A DNA stretch of 64,000 nt from Plumapathes pennacea (taxonomy: Eukaryota > Cnidaria > Anthozoa > Antipatharia > Myriopathidae): contig OZ038469.1 of NCBI GenBank assembly GCA_964036295.1, positions 6,774,067-6,838,066 of the forward strand, in the 5' to 3' direction. Positions 1-11,679 of the stretch are shown here, piece after piece. The translations under genes were made by a program, and so were the position numbers. The notes beneath the pieces were generated by a model. The model saw nothing but the letters and a program-made list of their open reading frames with translations, ran no database searches and was not told where the DNA came from. Within the stretch, counting starts at the first letter, position 1; each line of letters starts with the position of its first letter.

Positions 1-1735
1 GTTTTCTCTGCGGAGTCTTTTCTTCGGCCCGCTTTTGCTCTTGAAGTGCCTGTTCCCTTCTCTTTTGAAGACGAGCTTCGCAAGACTGTTCTGTTTCAAG
101 TTTTCTAGTTTTCAAATTCATTTTCGTGAACGCAGTAACGTACAATTGTTGCTTCGTTCAAATCTTTTTTTTCGGCGTTTGGGCGATAGTTGAATCGCCG
201 TTCGGCCCATCTCATTAGGTCATTAAAATGCTGCCCCTCTAGGTGGCAAAAACTACTGAGGGGGGAGGAGCATGAAGTGTTATCCATATAAAAGCCGCCG
301 TGGTACAGGTCCTGTGAGAAAGTTTGTCTTTTATTATCTACTTAACACAAAGAATGCACAGAGAGATTTCCAGTAAAGGGTTTCCGTGCTAATGTTATAA
401 CTTTGCAACAGAATGTCAGAAGCTAAATTACCTCTCCAGGGAGGGGTTTTCTAAATATAATTGGCTCTCTCGCACGTGGAAATTCAAGGCATTATTTAAT
501 GGCGGCTGTGAGTGTTGCCGATTCTTTGGTTGCATGTGGAAATCTGCTCCCCCTTCAGGCCCCGGCTGACACATCCGTAGTATCTGGCAAACAGGCGACA
601 CAGATTCACATTTAGAGCGACATTTCTGGACACATTTGCAAATATACGCTCCGCTCACAAAAGAAGGAACACAGCTGTATGGTGTGACCATGACATATGT
701 TTTGGCAAAGGTAAAAGCTTATTCCGAGTTTTTTTGCGTTCGCTGATATGTTTGTTGGCACATGATTTCATGCCATAATTGCAAATGCAGATCGCTGTGG
801 TATGTCTGAGTTGTTTGTTTATAAAATTGTCTCGAGCGGATTCTGTCACTAATGAAAAATCTACAGGAAATTTTACTGTGAATCCTTTTCACAATCGTTC
901 GAATAGCACGAGAAACAGGTTTGTTCGGCTGGAGTGTGTTACGTTACGAAACTATTATAACGAGTCAAAATCTGGTTTACCTCGCATGATATGTTTGTTG
1001 ACACATGATTTCATGACCAGATCGACTGTGGTTTGTCTGAGTTGTTTGTTTACAAAAATTGTCTCTAGCGGGTTTTGTCGCTAATGAAAAATCGACTGAA
1101 AAGTCGACAGGAAATTTTACTGTGAATCTATTTCACCACCGTTCGAAGAGCACGATAAACAGGTTTGTTTGGCTGGAGTGTGTTACGTTAATACGAAACT
1201 ACTATAACGAGTCAAAGTCTGGCTTACCTCGCAGAAATTTTACAGAACGACTTGAAATATTTTGGCAAGCTATACTTTCCTCCTTTTATGTCGATCAGCT
1301 CAAAATAATCATATAATAAACTGTCATGTTTGTGCATTTGTGTTTGGTCATGCATAGTACGTAGCTGGCATAGTAGAACATAGTGTAAAACCCCGATCAA
1401 ACGGTGATAATATTCGATAATAGTTCGTGCCCCGTTGTAACACGAACTACCTATCATAGACTATCATCAACTAGCAAATAGCTTCACGTACGCTTTGCGG
1501 ACCTATGTTTTTCGAATGTCAGTAAAAACAATGGCGGAGACGTTACGTCATTATTATTATTACGTCACTGTTGCTTAGGCACCTGGCCTAAAAGTCGCCT
1601 TATGACAGACTGACTGACGAACAAACTAATATCGAGATGGCAACCCGCTTGGAGTCTTCATAGAGTGCAATTTTGCTGCATTAGTGTCGTGATTATTTCC
1701 CTCACTTCGTTCGGGAACAATTTCCTCGATTGTGA
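1..1735 (-). mobile_element. Arg/Glu-rich-ORF element, copy A (cut by window start, interrupted)
   Basis: The first ~140 bases, read on the minus strand, encode the start of an Arg/Glu-rich protein also seen in the copies near 21 kb and 54 kb. Bases ~1540-1735 match the distal ends of those copies: an acgtca-rich stretch, the phrase ggcacctggcctaaaa, a 'cgagatggc' block, then 'ccctcacttcgttcggg'. In copy B these two parts are only ~50 bp apart; here ~1.37 kb (about 150-1520) separates them, so this copy carries an insertion or local rearrangement. The family is not identified with certainty; R/E-rich segments of this kind occur near the N-terminus of Helitron/PIF1-helicase-type ORFs, but no helicase is present. 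Confidence 0.5.
745..1245. repeat. Two-unit tandem duplication, period ~243 bp
   Basis: The block starting 'gatatgtttgttg' at 745 recurs at 988 and the following ~240 bp (including 'ctgagttgtttgttta', 'ggaaattttactgtgaatc', 'aaacaggtttgtt' and 'cgagtcaaa') is repeated with scattered differences. The short ORFs crossing it are by-products of the repeat. It lies inside the DNA that separates the two halves of copy A. Confidence 0.75.
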
Positions 1736-2480
1736 TTGGTTCATAACCCCCGATTAATCATTAACTGGGCACTTATTGTTCTGTAATCGGACTGTTGGCT
1801 TAACCAATCATTAGCATGATCGGAAATGAAGGACTTCTTGATGTTTTGTTTTTATGTATAGTACAGAAGACGCTGAAGCTATATGATCATTCCATTCTCA
1901 GAAATTGTCACATTTATGACTAATTGGTAAGACGACTTTGTGTCGTTCGATGTCAGTCTGTAATCATACTCGTGATTACGAAATTGGACGACCGCGATTT
2001 CGTAATCACTCGTATGATTACAGACCTAATCGGACTCAGTCCTATTACTATTATTAATTGCTTCGCTTACTTGTGGTATCCCGACATTCAAAGATAAAAA
2101 TCGTATCTCCCTGTACAATGCGCACGTGCAGTTCTACAATCTTAAAAAAATTGTCATATTGCTGTAGTGGCGGACAAATATTTTGCGTTTAAATATTGAT
2201 GAAATATATAAAATAAAATGTAATCACGAGATTCCTGGCTTGCAAAATGTTTGAAAATGACATGGAGGATACACCATTGTCATAAAGTGCAAAAGCCAAA
2301 AAAGCTTGTTAGTGCTTATTCGAAAAGCGCATGTTGCGCTCACAGGCTTAAAAACGGACACTTTTTCTCGTACCCTTTTTGTTTTGTTTTGTTTTGTTTT
2401 GTTTTCTAGCGGTTTTGATTTTGCAATTGATTGCTTTTCTATCTACCTATTTGGTAGTAAGGTTTATATAATACAACATA
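1736..2480. other. AT-rich intergenic DNA with a palindrome
   Basis: No gene seen. At 1955-2023 there is an imperfect palindrome: 'gtaatcatactcgtgattac' on the left is mirrored by a 'cgtaatcactcgtatgattac' segment on the right, with 'cgaaattg' / 'cgatttcg' inner arms. It looks like a short palindromic MITE relic. A pentanucleotide run (ttttg)n lies at about 2377-2404. Confidence 0.5.
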
Positions 2481-2493
2481 TAACTTGAGGGCC

Positions 2494-2926
2494 TTACTTG
2501 ACACACCAGGTGCTAAAATGCGTGTTTAATTATGGATTCTACACACGTACTGGGCTTAAGACAAATTATGTCTTGGATGTTGAAAAATTGAGCGATATCA
2601 CTTCGATCTGTTAACAACTGGTGAAAATATGTTTCCCTTAAATACATCACTTTCCAAAAAAAGAAGGGACATAATTTGACTGCTTTGTAGAGCAACACTG
2701 TTTTGCTACTATGAGCAGTTTCTTAGTTCACGAAGTCATTTTTCGCTTTACTTAACACGCCAGGTGCTAAAATGTGTGTTTAATTATGGATTCTACACAC
2801 GTACTGTATACGCATGCTGGGCTTGAAACAAATTCTGTCTTACATGTTGAAACATTGAGCGATATCACTTCGATCTGTTTACAACTGGTAAAAATGTTTC
2901 CCTTGCATCACTTTTCAACAAAAGAA
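2494..2926. repeat. Tandem duplication of a ~180-bp segment
   Basis: The segment starting 'acttgacacaccaggtgc' at ~2498 is repeated from ~2752 ('acttaacacgccaggtgc'). Both carry 'ttaattatggattctacac', 'gagcgatatcacttcgatc' and 'aagaagg'. Divergence of roughly 10% by eye and small indels suggest an old duplication. No coding capacity recognised. Confidence 0.75.
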
Positions 2927-3064
2927 GGCATATTTTGAGTAAATACTAGTTCACAAGTATAAAGCAGGTGCAGGCACCGACAGCAATTAATGTAAATTAA
3001 ATGTGAACGCGTGTGGAACATTTTCCATGCACTTGGGCTTGAGCATGATTCACAAATACTCTGC

Positions 3065-3275
3065 GGCCGGTTGTTCGAAAACCAATTAAGCTAATCCAGA
3101 ATTAACGAAATTCTTCCTCTCGACCTCTTTGCCAGTAAACAGCAGGGTTTTGTTCGAAGATGGATTAAGGAAGTCGTTGTAGTGGACGAAACTTTCACAG
3201 TTTCAGGCTTATAAATGACAAGAAAGTTTAGACCTAATCCAGGATTAGCCTAATCGTGCTTTAAAAAACCGTGCC
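3065..3275. mobile_element. MITE with ~35-bp imperfect terminal inverted repeats
   Basis: The left end reads ggccggttgttcgaaaac followed by 'aattaagctaatcc'. The right end, reverse-complemented, reads 'ggcacggttttttaaagc' followed by 'gattaggctaatcc'. The ~210-bp interior is non-coding. I could not decide the target-site duplication. Confidence 0.6.
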
Positions 3276-3367
3276 CTGGTGTTTTATATGTGAGTGTTGC
3301 TGTTTGCACTCGCTTTACACGTGTGATGGAACTAAGCCTTTAAATAAAAAAATGTGTTGATACTTAC

Positions 3368-3437
3368 GGTAGCCTTCACCTTTCACCAGAGAACACAAAA
3401 AAAGTGTCAACAGACTGCGACATTGAATAACGCTCAT
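3368..3437 (-). CDS. Signal-peptide first exon of an unidentified secreted/receptor gene (partial)
   Basis: On the minus strand an ATG opens 23 codons plus one base and runs into a consensus donor (gtaagtatc, complement at 3359-3367). The peptide has a short polar start (MSVIQCR), a hydrophobic core (SLLTLFLCSLV), then KGEGY at the splice. This is a typical eukaryotic signal peptide with a phase-1 end. It closely resembles the exon at 22,708-22,771, which ends LVRSEGY at the same phase and the same donor. No downstream exon was recognised between 1 and 3,300, so either the gene continues outside the window or only the first exon was duplicated. Real ATG, hydrophobic core and splice site together make it more than chance, but a complete gene is not shown. 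Confidence 0.5.
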
Positions 3438-5950
3438 ATTTTCTTTGAGCTTTCTTCTCCTCCTTGGAGCGAGACTCCCGTTGTCACTTTACCGCAAAGT
3501 CAAGACGGAAGCTTCACACAGCTGCTATTCAAATTTGCTACTATAACAAATGAGTAGTTTACATAATCTAACAGGTGCTATATTTCATTAAAAGTGTTTG
3601 CACGTTTAGCTTTTATATTGATTTCTTAACTAGCCAAGTTTAAAGCCAAGGGCACTGAGACGTTTTAAAAACGTGCGAAATTCTGGATCGGATAGAAATT
3701 CTGACCAGGGAGCCGGAAACTTGTTTACATAATAGTCAAGAGCTGTCAGCGATCTGTCAGAACATCGCTGTGAATCATAATAAGAACTCAGCCAAAATCG
3801 CCCGACTTTTCTTACTTTTTCTACCAATACTTTTGCAAATAATAATAATGACGCATAGACTCGCGGCAGCCTTTGTCTTCCCGTTCACAGTCTGGAAGCG
3901 CTTTCTCAGTGAAGAAAACGGGTAGTTTTTGTAATTGAATTTCAGTGGTTAAGCGTTTACAACGAAAGTACTTGCCACATTTCCCTTTTTTGAAAGATAC
4001 ACCGCCAGCTCGCATGCATTAAAACTTTCGCACGTCCAAGTTGTAGTTTATCATTGCATGACCAAGCTAGTCACATGCTGCGCGACCGTCGATGATTAAT
4101 GGCCTGTTGACAGGCAGTTCCCGGCAGGAAATAAAACGATTAGCTCCAACGTGACCCTCTCGGATTCATATGATTTTTACACCTTCAAAAAGCCGTACAA
4201 TGAGGAGCTTGTATGCCAAGTTTTACGTCTCTACGCCGAGCCATCTTGGAGATATATGCATCAAAAGTTCGTTTCTAGGTACGGGTTTCGCAGCAAAAAC
4301 CGATAAAATAACAGAGTTCCCTGGAGGCTGTGGTTTTATCGACGCGCTGCCCCGTCGTGAATTTTGACAGTTTTAGCACCTTTCAAGCCTTCGATTACAC
4401 TCCTGATCATAAATCCGCCGTCGGTGTTGTTGCTTGAGAAACGAAACATCGCACGATTTCATGGCTCTTTCGTTTGAAAAGACAATATTGTATCTTTCAG
4501 TGTAGATAATTGACACGATTATTGTGATTATTTCTCCGGCCAGCCCGACACGTTGGCCTTTTTATCGCCGCCAACACTAAACTTCAGTGTCAGAACTGAC
4601 TCGTACCTTAACCAGTATCGGCTCTGTTGCATTCAGAGTCGACAAGAAAGCTTTAAAACTTTGCTATTTGACGAGATTTGGGACCGTTTAGGTTTAGGAC
4701 ATATTTGATATCGAGACTAGACTGGCATTGCCAGTGAGCTCGCGGTGTGAGTTGCGTCGAGACCAGAATATACTAAAATGGAAAGTAGGGACAAGAGTGG
4801 AACTCCCAAGAGGGACTTCCAGTTTCTCTCCAGAAAAATATCACACAGTTATAGAGAGCTTGGCTGTTGACACCTTGCTCAAATGAAACTTGATTAAACT
4901 ATAAATTATCATTACAACACTCATACACTTGCTTCTTAAAGGTTGAGCGACCCTGCATTTTGAGAATGCGTGACATATCTTTTTATGCACAATTGATTTT
5001 TGACAGTTTGACTTCGACTCTTATTTCTAACGAGAGGCCACGATTAATCCAGCCTTCGCTTCAATACTTTTGTGTTTTCTTTTATTAACTGAATACGTTT
5101 CTTCTATCAGGCTTTTGAGTTTTCGTGTTCTGTAACAAGCGAGGAATGTAACACGACACTTATTTACGTCAATATTATTGCGGTTTTGTTCACAGTGTGT
5201 TCAGTCATTTGTGAACTGCAGGACTATTTCGGTGTATTTTTCATATCTGGTATACAATGACCATTGCGAAACAAAGGCTACATGATCGAATGAAAGAAAC
5301 ATTTCAACAGGCAAAGTACGATAAGCAGAAGAATTTTATGAGGCAACAGATGTCATGTACAAAGTAAAGCATAAATCGCCATTGTTTTGCAGCTAAAGCT
5401 CATCCAGTAGCTTTGGCTTCCGTTTTCGACCTGTTATCTTCCCAGAAGTATTTCATGCCGCCACAGAAAGTTTCGTCGGGACTAAATATTTAGCGGCGAC
5501 AGAGAAATTTGCAATCCTCGAGTGGTATCTATCAAACATTTGTTTACGGCTATTCTCAAAGCTTCGGCGGTGAACTTAAGAACGCAAGCCAAAATTGTTC
5601 CCTAAAATCCAGTTTATCCGTGCATGTTCCACAGAGCCCAATGGTGTTGAGTTTGGATGGGATGCAGTTAACTTTTACACACAAGTAACGAGCAATTCAC
5701 TGGCCACATCTCAAGTTACATACGTACATAAATATTTTTATTGATGCTCCCCTCAAGGGGCTTTTCAGCAACAATTTGGCTTCGCCATATTACTGTGGAG
5801 TACAGGCACTGAGGGTGGTCACTGCCAGAGATTTGTTTACGTCCTCAGTGGTTCTTTTACGTCCCCCCTGTCATCAAGTATAGAAGTATAGGGAGACGGG
5901 ACCGCCATTTTACGTAGTCAGCCGAGCCAAGTGAAGATCTTACCATCTGC
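3438..5950. other. Intergenic DNA, no gene recognised
   Basis: AT-rich unique-looking sequence with many stops in all frames. Around 4715-4790 a motif 'ccagtgagctcgcggtgtgagt' followed by 'gtcgagaccagaata' recurs near 19,905-19,955, so it is a dispersed repeat fragment. Nothing else could be supported. Confidence 0.4.
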
Positions 5951-5951
5951 T

Positions 5952-6050
5952 GTTAGAAACAAAGGCAGCATCTTCTCTTCAGTTATTTTAAGACCCTGAG
6001 TGCTGGTCCGGCCGGGGTTCGAACCCGCGACATCCCGCACGGAAGACCGG
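5952..6050 (-). mobile_element. tRNA-derived SINE, distal part (B box and tail)
   Basis: Read on the minus strand this contains 'gcgggttcgaaccccgg', a Pol III B-box-like sequence, then 'ctcagggtcttaaaataac' and a 'gatgctgcctttg' tail. The A-box half of the same SINE is at 8238-8268, so the element was split by the 2.19-kb insertion 6051-8237. Joining the two halves at the shared ccgg restores the order A box, ~25 bp, B box. Confidence 0.7.
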
Positions 6051-6477
6051 TGTAGTGGGCAAAAATGCCCCCCCAATATTTTGCCTCCCCGGGCATTTTA
6101 TCCCAGGCGATAATGCCCTCCGGGCATTTCCGCCCAGGCAAAAATGCTGTAGATAAAGTTTCCCCCTCTGGGCTAAAATGCCCGGCGTTCAGAAAGGTCG
6201 TTTCAATAGTTGCTAATAACTCTAGCCAAACAAGGATACTTAAATACAAACAAAGGCATATTCAAAAAGGTTAGCACAATACCAGGACTCTTCTAAGGCG
6301 TCATAAAAGAGAATTATCTAGTTGCGCCAAAATGTGACACCGATTCCGGACTTTCTTATCTTACTCCACAGGGAGCGTGCACCTTCCGTGACGCGCGTCA
6401 CGCTGGTTGACCTCGGCGTCTGTTTAACACCTCCTCAAACGGAAGGGGAGGGCCAATGGAGAGAAAAGAAAACACGC

Positions 6478-6483
6478 AAAAAA

Positions 6484-6536
<53 letters not shown>
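6478..6536. repeat. Poly(A)-(TA)n microsatellite
   Basis: About 24 A followed by about 17 TA dinucleotides. A very similar A32-(TA)n tract is at 44,500-44,580. Confidence 0.95.
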
Positions 6537-6540
<4 letters not shown>

Positions 6541-8087
6541 CTCAGGGGAGAGGGGGAAGGAGGGTACTACCCTCCTCACTTTTTTATATTCTTTCCCTTC
6601 CATTTCGAGAACTTTGAAATCAGGTTTGCGGTTTGCTTTGAAACTTTTCTAAAATAAATTGTGGGCTGCCTGCGATTTCTCTGTCATTGATTGTCTTGGC
6701 ATTTCCGAGAGCAAAACCTTTGTCATCTTCGACAGCAAATTTCAAATTGCTGTTTTGATAGTCTTTCGGGCAAGCTATTATTTAAAAAGTTCGTTCTTTT
6801 ATTTTGTTTAATCATATTGTAACCAACACTGATCACTGTGTTGCGTTTAGTTAGTGATTACAATACAGTACGTGTCTGAATCTATTGAGTCACAACTCAG
6901 ATATCTTTGGAATATCCGTTTAGTACAATACTTGATTATTATTGTGAAGTAGCCTTTCTTTATTGTTTCGCTTTTTTGTATAGCCTTTGTTCTACTGTAT
7001 GACTGTACGTGTACTTTAGACTTGTGAAGGGGATTTCTGAGGTTCTTCGTAGCGTTCAAACCGTTTGTAATTAAAGTGTTATGTTAGTGACCTGTGAGTT
7101 CGTTCTGCTCCGTGCCCTCGGCAAGCGTTACAAATGTGAGTCGTTTTGGACAATCTGGCTTTCGCCTATGATAAGCCAATTGTATCCGACATGATATGTC
7201 AAGTTACAATTGCTAATCAAAGTACAATAATCATATTAAGGGTCGCAACTTGTGCTTTTCCCACTTTAACTGGAAATGTATTTCAACAAAGACCAAATAA
7301 ATATTTGCCGTTGTATTTAGAAACAAACGACTTCAATGACATTCTGTACAGGGTAAAGTTTGATCGTGAAATATTGACGTTTGGAGTACCTGTTTCTCGT
7401 CCACCACTGAATAATTAGTGTATCCGGCTGTCAAGTTACTAAACGCAATTTAAAAGGTAAAAGTGTACTATTAGAGGCACAACGTGGGTAAGCTATTATT
7501 CGATACAGTATTAGTTGAAAAGTTCCCAGATCGCTGAACTGAAATGTCTTCCGAGAGAGACCTCTCAGACGTTCGCCGTTAACCCTAACCCTGTCAGGTT
7601 TAATTTCTGCCACGCGTTCTCTGTTATATCAAAATTCACCGTAAACCGAGAACGATTCCAACACAAAAAAGCAGCGATAATTGTTTCCGCCGCACGCTAA
7701 GTTTGGCAAATGGGGATATTCTCCCGAAAGAAACTATTTTATTTTCTAGTCCCACGCGGATTGTGACGAATAAGGTAGGGCGGGGTGCACGAATAAAACG
7801 AGGAGGGCGAGTGGAATTCCTCACCCCCCTACCCCTCCCCCCCCACCACCATCCCGTTTCTTTCCGTCCATCCGTCCGTCCGTCCGTCCGCCCACCTCAC
7901 TCCTCCGAAACAGTTCATCAAAGACACCACAGGTCACGCAGCACTTGACAGTATGAACTGATTACATCCAGATGTTGGCTAGAATTTGATTATTTCAGTA
8001 TCCTATGTTTACGCACGGACGAGCTGTGCACGGATTTGTTGATCAGAATTACTTGTAACTCGAAATCGATGATTTTGTGAATGGGGG

Positions 8088-8228
8088 GCATTTTTACCCA
8101 GAGAGGGCTTTTTTGCCTGGGCAAAAATGCCCGGGGAGGCATTTTTGCCTGGGCGTAAAAGCCCGGGGAGGCATTTTTGCCTGGGCAATAATGCCCGGGG
8201 AGGCATTTTTGCCAGGGGGGCAAAAAAG
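8088..8228. repeat. Minisatellite of ~30-bp palindromic units (right arm)
   Basis: Four successive units of 'ggcatttttgcctgggc' joined to a/t-rich 'aaatgcccgggga' spacers. Each unit is itself partly palindromic. It is the inverted counterpart of 6057-6190. Confidence 0.8.
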
Positions 8229-8237
8229 ACTCTTACA

Positions 8238-8268
8238 CCGGCACTCAACCAACTGAGCCAGCCGGGCG
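8238..8268 (-). mobile_element. tRNA-derived SINE, head (A box)
   Basis: On the minus strand: gcccggctggctcagttggt followed by 'tgagtgccgg'. 'TGGCTCAGTTGG' is a canonical Pol III A box. It is the missing 5' part of the SINE at 5952-6050. Confidence 0.7.
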
Positions 8269-9843
8269 GCGGTTTACGTCATCGCATATCACGTGATCAT
8301 ATGAACAATCACCGTGTGCTGATTCTCGACCCAGAAGAAAAAAAACTCCATTTTTAAGCTCGCCGGGGCCACACCCCGCGAGCAATAAATTTTCGCGACA
8401 CGTCAATTTCGTGATTTTGAGGGGAGCATACAGTTCGCCGCATTATAGCTTCGCGAATTTAAAAAATATTTATCTTAGCTCACTTTCATTTTACGATTTC
8501 ACTTAAAAGTTCGTAAATTCTTTGGACTATTCATCATTGATATAAAGTCTGTCACTGGTAACGTACAATATTTGTTTTCATGCGGCCTGAGGGGACTCCA
8601 TGTGTACAAAGAGATGATCTGGAGTCCATCCGTTGGCGATATTGTGCCATGTATTCATTAAATAATTAATCGGCACGATCGATATGCAATCGCTGCCACG
8701 AAGCTTCTTCCAGGGCGCCTTGCAAACGTTGCAGTTGGCCATTTGCCGTGTAAAATAAGCCGTTTTACAAGGTTCCTTATGTTCAAATGTGCTGATGCCT
8801 ACGTAACTGTTAAAGACGTACGTTTTCGGCGATCACCTCTTACACAAGGATGGTTGGAGATTCCGACAGAAGTTACATTAATTCGGCCCCAAAGAATATT
8901 GCATCTACTGAGAAGCTCAAGTCTCTTGTGGAACTGAACTATATAAGAAGCCAGTTAATGGAATCTTTAATGACTGCACTACGCATATCTACAAGAACTG
9001 CGAGTAGGGATGAAAGAATGTAGCCATGTGGACTAAGATCCTTCGAAAAATTTGATAGCTCTGATTTGTGATTGATCCCCCTTTCACTGCATTGCCCAGG
9101 CGCTTGCAAAATTTCGCGAATTTTTAGAGTCGCGAAATTCGCGAAATTGAAGTGGCGCAAAAATTGAGTGTAATAAGGTAGCAAAAAACATCATTCAAGC
9201 ATTTGAGCTCTGACAATCCAGGCCGTTCAGGTTTGTAGAATGTAGGTCTTATATATTTTGTAGGCTTTACAAAATAATACAGAAAATACTGAAATGTAAA
9301 TCTTGTGCAAAATACATCAATATATAAATAAATACTAGTAACTATTTATTGCAGGGCCGGAACGAGTCAGATGTCTCTAAGAGAACGTTATTGGTGTTCG
9401 CGCATATTTTCTCTCATCCTTTGTGTAAAAGTCTCATGTGATTAAAGTTTCTTCATTTTACATGAAATTTGAAGAAATATCTACCTGGTAGTTTTATCCG
9501 TACAAGCACATTTTCATGTAGCTTATGCAAGTGGTCGCTATGCCGCTCGAGACTATTCCTTTCGGAAATATTTTGTTCTTCAAGTTTAGCTTTAGGATTT
9601 ATATTTTTGGATTTTTTTGCACAACATATTCCTGCTGAAATTTGTGTTTTGAAAATGTTTCCCAAAGTGGCGACTTTTAAAAACGATTGTCAATCAAGAG
9701 TCAATGTGGACGTGTGGTTTCGAAAACGGAGAGTTTTGAACTGCGATGTCCTTGTAAATAAATACGTATTGCTGTCGACTTGGTCCTATAGGATCAATTC
9801 AATTAAATGATTGTAAAATAGACTACTGCACCACGATACTTAC
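8269..9843. other. Intergenic DNA, no gene recognised
   Basis: AT-rich, without supported exons. The ORF on the minus strand at 9453-9665 is short, lacks splice support and was not recognised. Nothing else can be stated. Confidence 0.4.
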
Positions 9844-9905
9844 AGCTGCCTTCGCTTCTTATATGTGTACCATGGCACACAATCAAAAGAAAAGGTACCG
9901 TTGTT
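9844..9905 (-). pseudogene. Decayed copy of the signal-peptide exon
   Basis: The minus strand keeps the exon end (AGAAGCGAAGGCAGC then T, encoding RSEGS at phase 1) and the donor gtaagtatc used by the intact exons at 3368 and 22,708. Upstream, the in-frame reading is still hydrophobic (PFLLIVC), but no ATG is found in that frame and the nearest ATG runs into a stop. I read it as a relic of the same first exon. Confidence 0.45.
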
Positions 9906-11679
9906 TGAATGTGAACAAATATTGGCAATGTCCCATATTATTCAAGCAGAGTACACCAGATAAAAATCTGATACAGAGCTCAAATGTGAATCCGAACATT
10001 CATCTTTGCCTGAGTTGTGGTCCAATAGACGAGTTTACCAAAATAACAGATCAGTTTCTTGGTCTGTGATTTGCTAATTGTATGGTCAAATCAGGCATAC
10101 AAAATATATCATACGTGAGCCGAGCGCTGTCTACGGTATAAACATAGATGACAGTGAAATTTAAAAACTTTATGAAAATGCCGAGTGCACTCATATTTTA
10201 TAAACAGCCAAGTTTGAACAAGTAATTTCGAGTTTCGTTTCACCAGAGAAAGTGCCCTAATCGAAAAAAAAATCGTAAATACCATAATCTACATCAATAT
10301 AATTACTAAAAATTGTCTTGGAGATACATCAATTTGAGAAGCATAAACCTAGCTTCGGCCTACTTTGGTTCAGAACTCATTGCTATTGTCCCGTATTGCG
10401 TTCGACAAAGGAGAACGCAAGCCTAATCTCGGTGTGGGTCCCATGGGGTCGATGGGATACCTGTCACGTGCTTTCGACCAGGCACAACTGAATCGAGATT
10501 TTTTGGACGGGCGGGCGATGTGCAAAATCTGCGCCATTTTAAATAATTACTAAGCATGCTCTTTGGCGCACGAGTGGCTCTGAATCACAGTGAAGTCTAT
10601 CAAAGACAAAGACGCCTATTTTTCACTAAAAGAAGCCAATATCTGGGATAATAAGGGCAGCACGACAGCAAGAACTCCACAGAAAAATTTATTTTCGTAG
10701 ATTTAATATAGAGTCGGTGATTCGACTCGCGATCGATTGCCGTATTTCAATTTCTGCGTTGATTAAAATAAACTCAATATGCAATTTACTAATGTTACAG
10801 ATACTTATCTGGAAGAAATATACGGCTTCGTGGAGAAGGGTATCGTGGTGACTCAATCGTAAGCCATAGGATGGTCGAATTAAAGGGTCGAGCTATGAAA
10901 CTCTCGTGTGCAGCTCAACTTATTTCTTCCGACGAAAGTATTAATCACATTTGATCATGTCTTTCACTTTTCACAATCTTCAAAGAATGAAAACAAGAAA
11001 AAGAAAAGAAAGAAAGAAAAAAAGAAAAAAAGAAGGAAAGAAAGAAAGAAAGAAAGAAAGAAAAAAAAAAGCTTTGTTTCAATATTGCAAGACCGGAGTT
11101 TGAACTCGTGACGCGCGGTCTCCGTGCTGGTCACTTCCGGTTTCAGACGAAAGCTACGAGTTTTTCGAAATCATTATGCCAAGCAAATTGAAGTTGAACG
11201 CACTTGACTAATCTGATTACTACTAGTAAAATAAAGATTATATAATACGCGCTCTAATTGGTTCCCAACCATGTTTGCATGAGGCTATATAACATTGAAA
11301 GTTTGTTATATTGGTCTGATGTTGCGCAGTAGGACAAATTTTTGGGCTGCTCCAATTCAGTGAAGCTCCCGATTCTTCACTAGACCTGGAGAAACAGCAA
11401 CTGTAGTTGTGGCGGAAGAAATGATTGATGAAGGCTACTTAGCAGTCGACAGAAACAGTTCGCTAACAATCGAGCTTCTTTTGAAATAACAGCAGAAACG
11501 ATGAGACCATTGAATTAAGCCAACAGGTAACAGTGAACCGCATTGAAAACAGGAAGCGATAGTTTACAGAGTATTTCATAGTAATGAAATGGGGAAATGG
11601 GATTTAGCTTGCTCGTGGCCCATTAAATACAACTCACTGATGAATGAGGTAATTTTTAAATACACCACAAACGCGAATA
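9906..11679. other. Intergenic DNA with a (GAAA)n tract
   Basis: A purine-rich gaaa/aaag microsatellite spans ~10,993-11,071. Beside it (11,090-11,140) is 'gagtttgaactcgtgacgcg', whose complement resembles a Pol III B box, so this may be a tRNA-related SINE remnant with a simple-repeat tail. No A box was found. No gene seen. Confidence 0.4.

Larger units (their letters stand above)
6051..8237. mobile_element. 2.19-kb element with GGGCA/TGCCC-rich inverted arms, inserted in a SINE
   Basis: The ends are tgtagtgggc on the left and the inverse of 'tgtaagagtc' on the right, flanked by ccgg on both sides (6047-6050 and 8238-8241). The arms at 6057-6190 and 8088-8228 are reverse complements in structure: several ~30-bp units alternating ggcatttttgcctgggc and 'aatgcccgggga'. 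The interior (6191-8087) has no recognisable gene; it holds an A-run followed by (TA)n at 6478-6536, a short (tccg)n run near 7868-7890 and AT-rich filler. Conceptual translations of the arms are low-complexity artefacts. This looks like a non-autonomous fold-back DNA transposon. Confidence 0.65.

Noticed and set aside
6322-6657. 111-codon plus ORF
   Set aside because: Runs through the poly(A)-(TA)n tract (poly-Lys, Tyr-Ile); no real coding character.
8009-8248. Pro/Gly/Lys-rich ORFs across the 30-bp repeats
   Set aside because: Low-complexity translation of a palindromic minisatellite in all frames.
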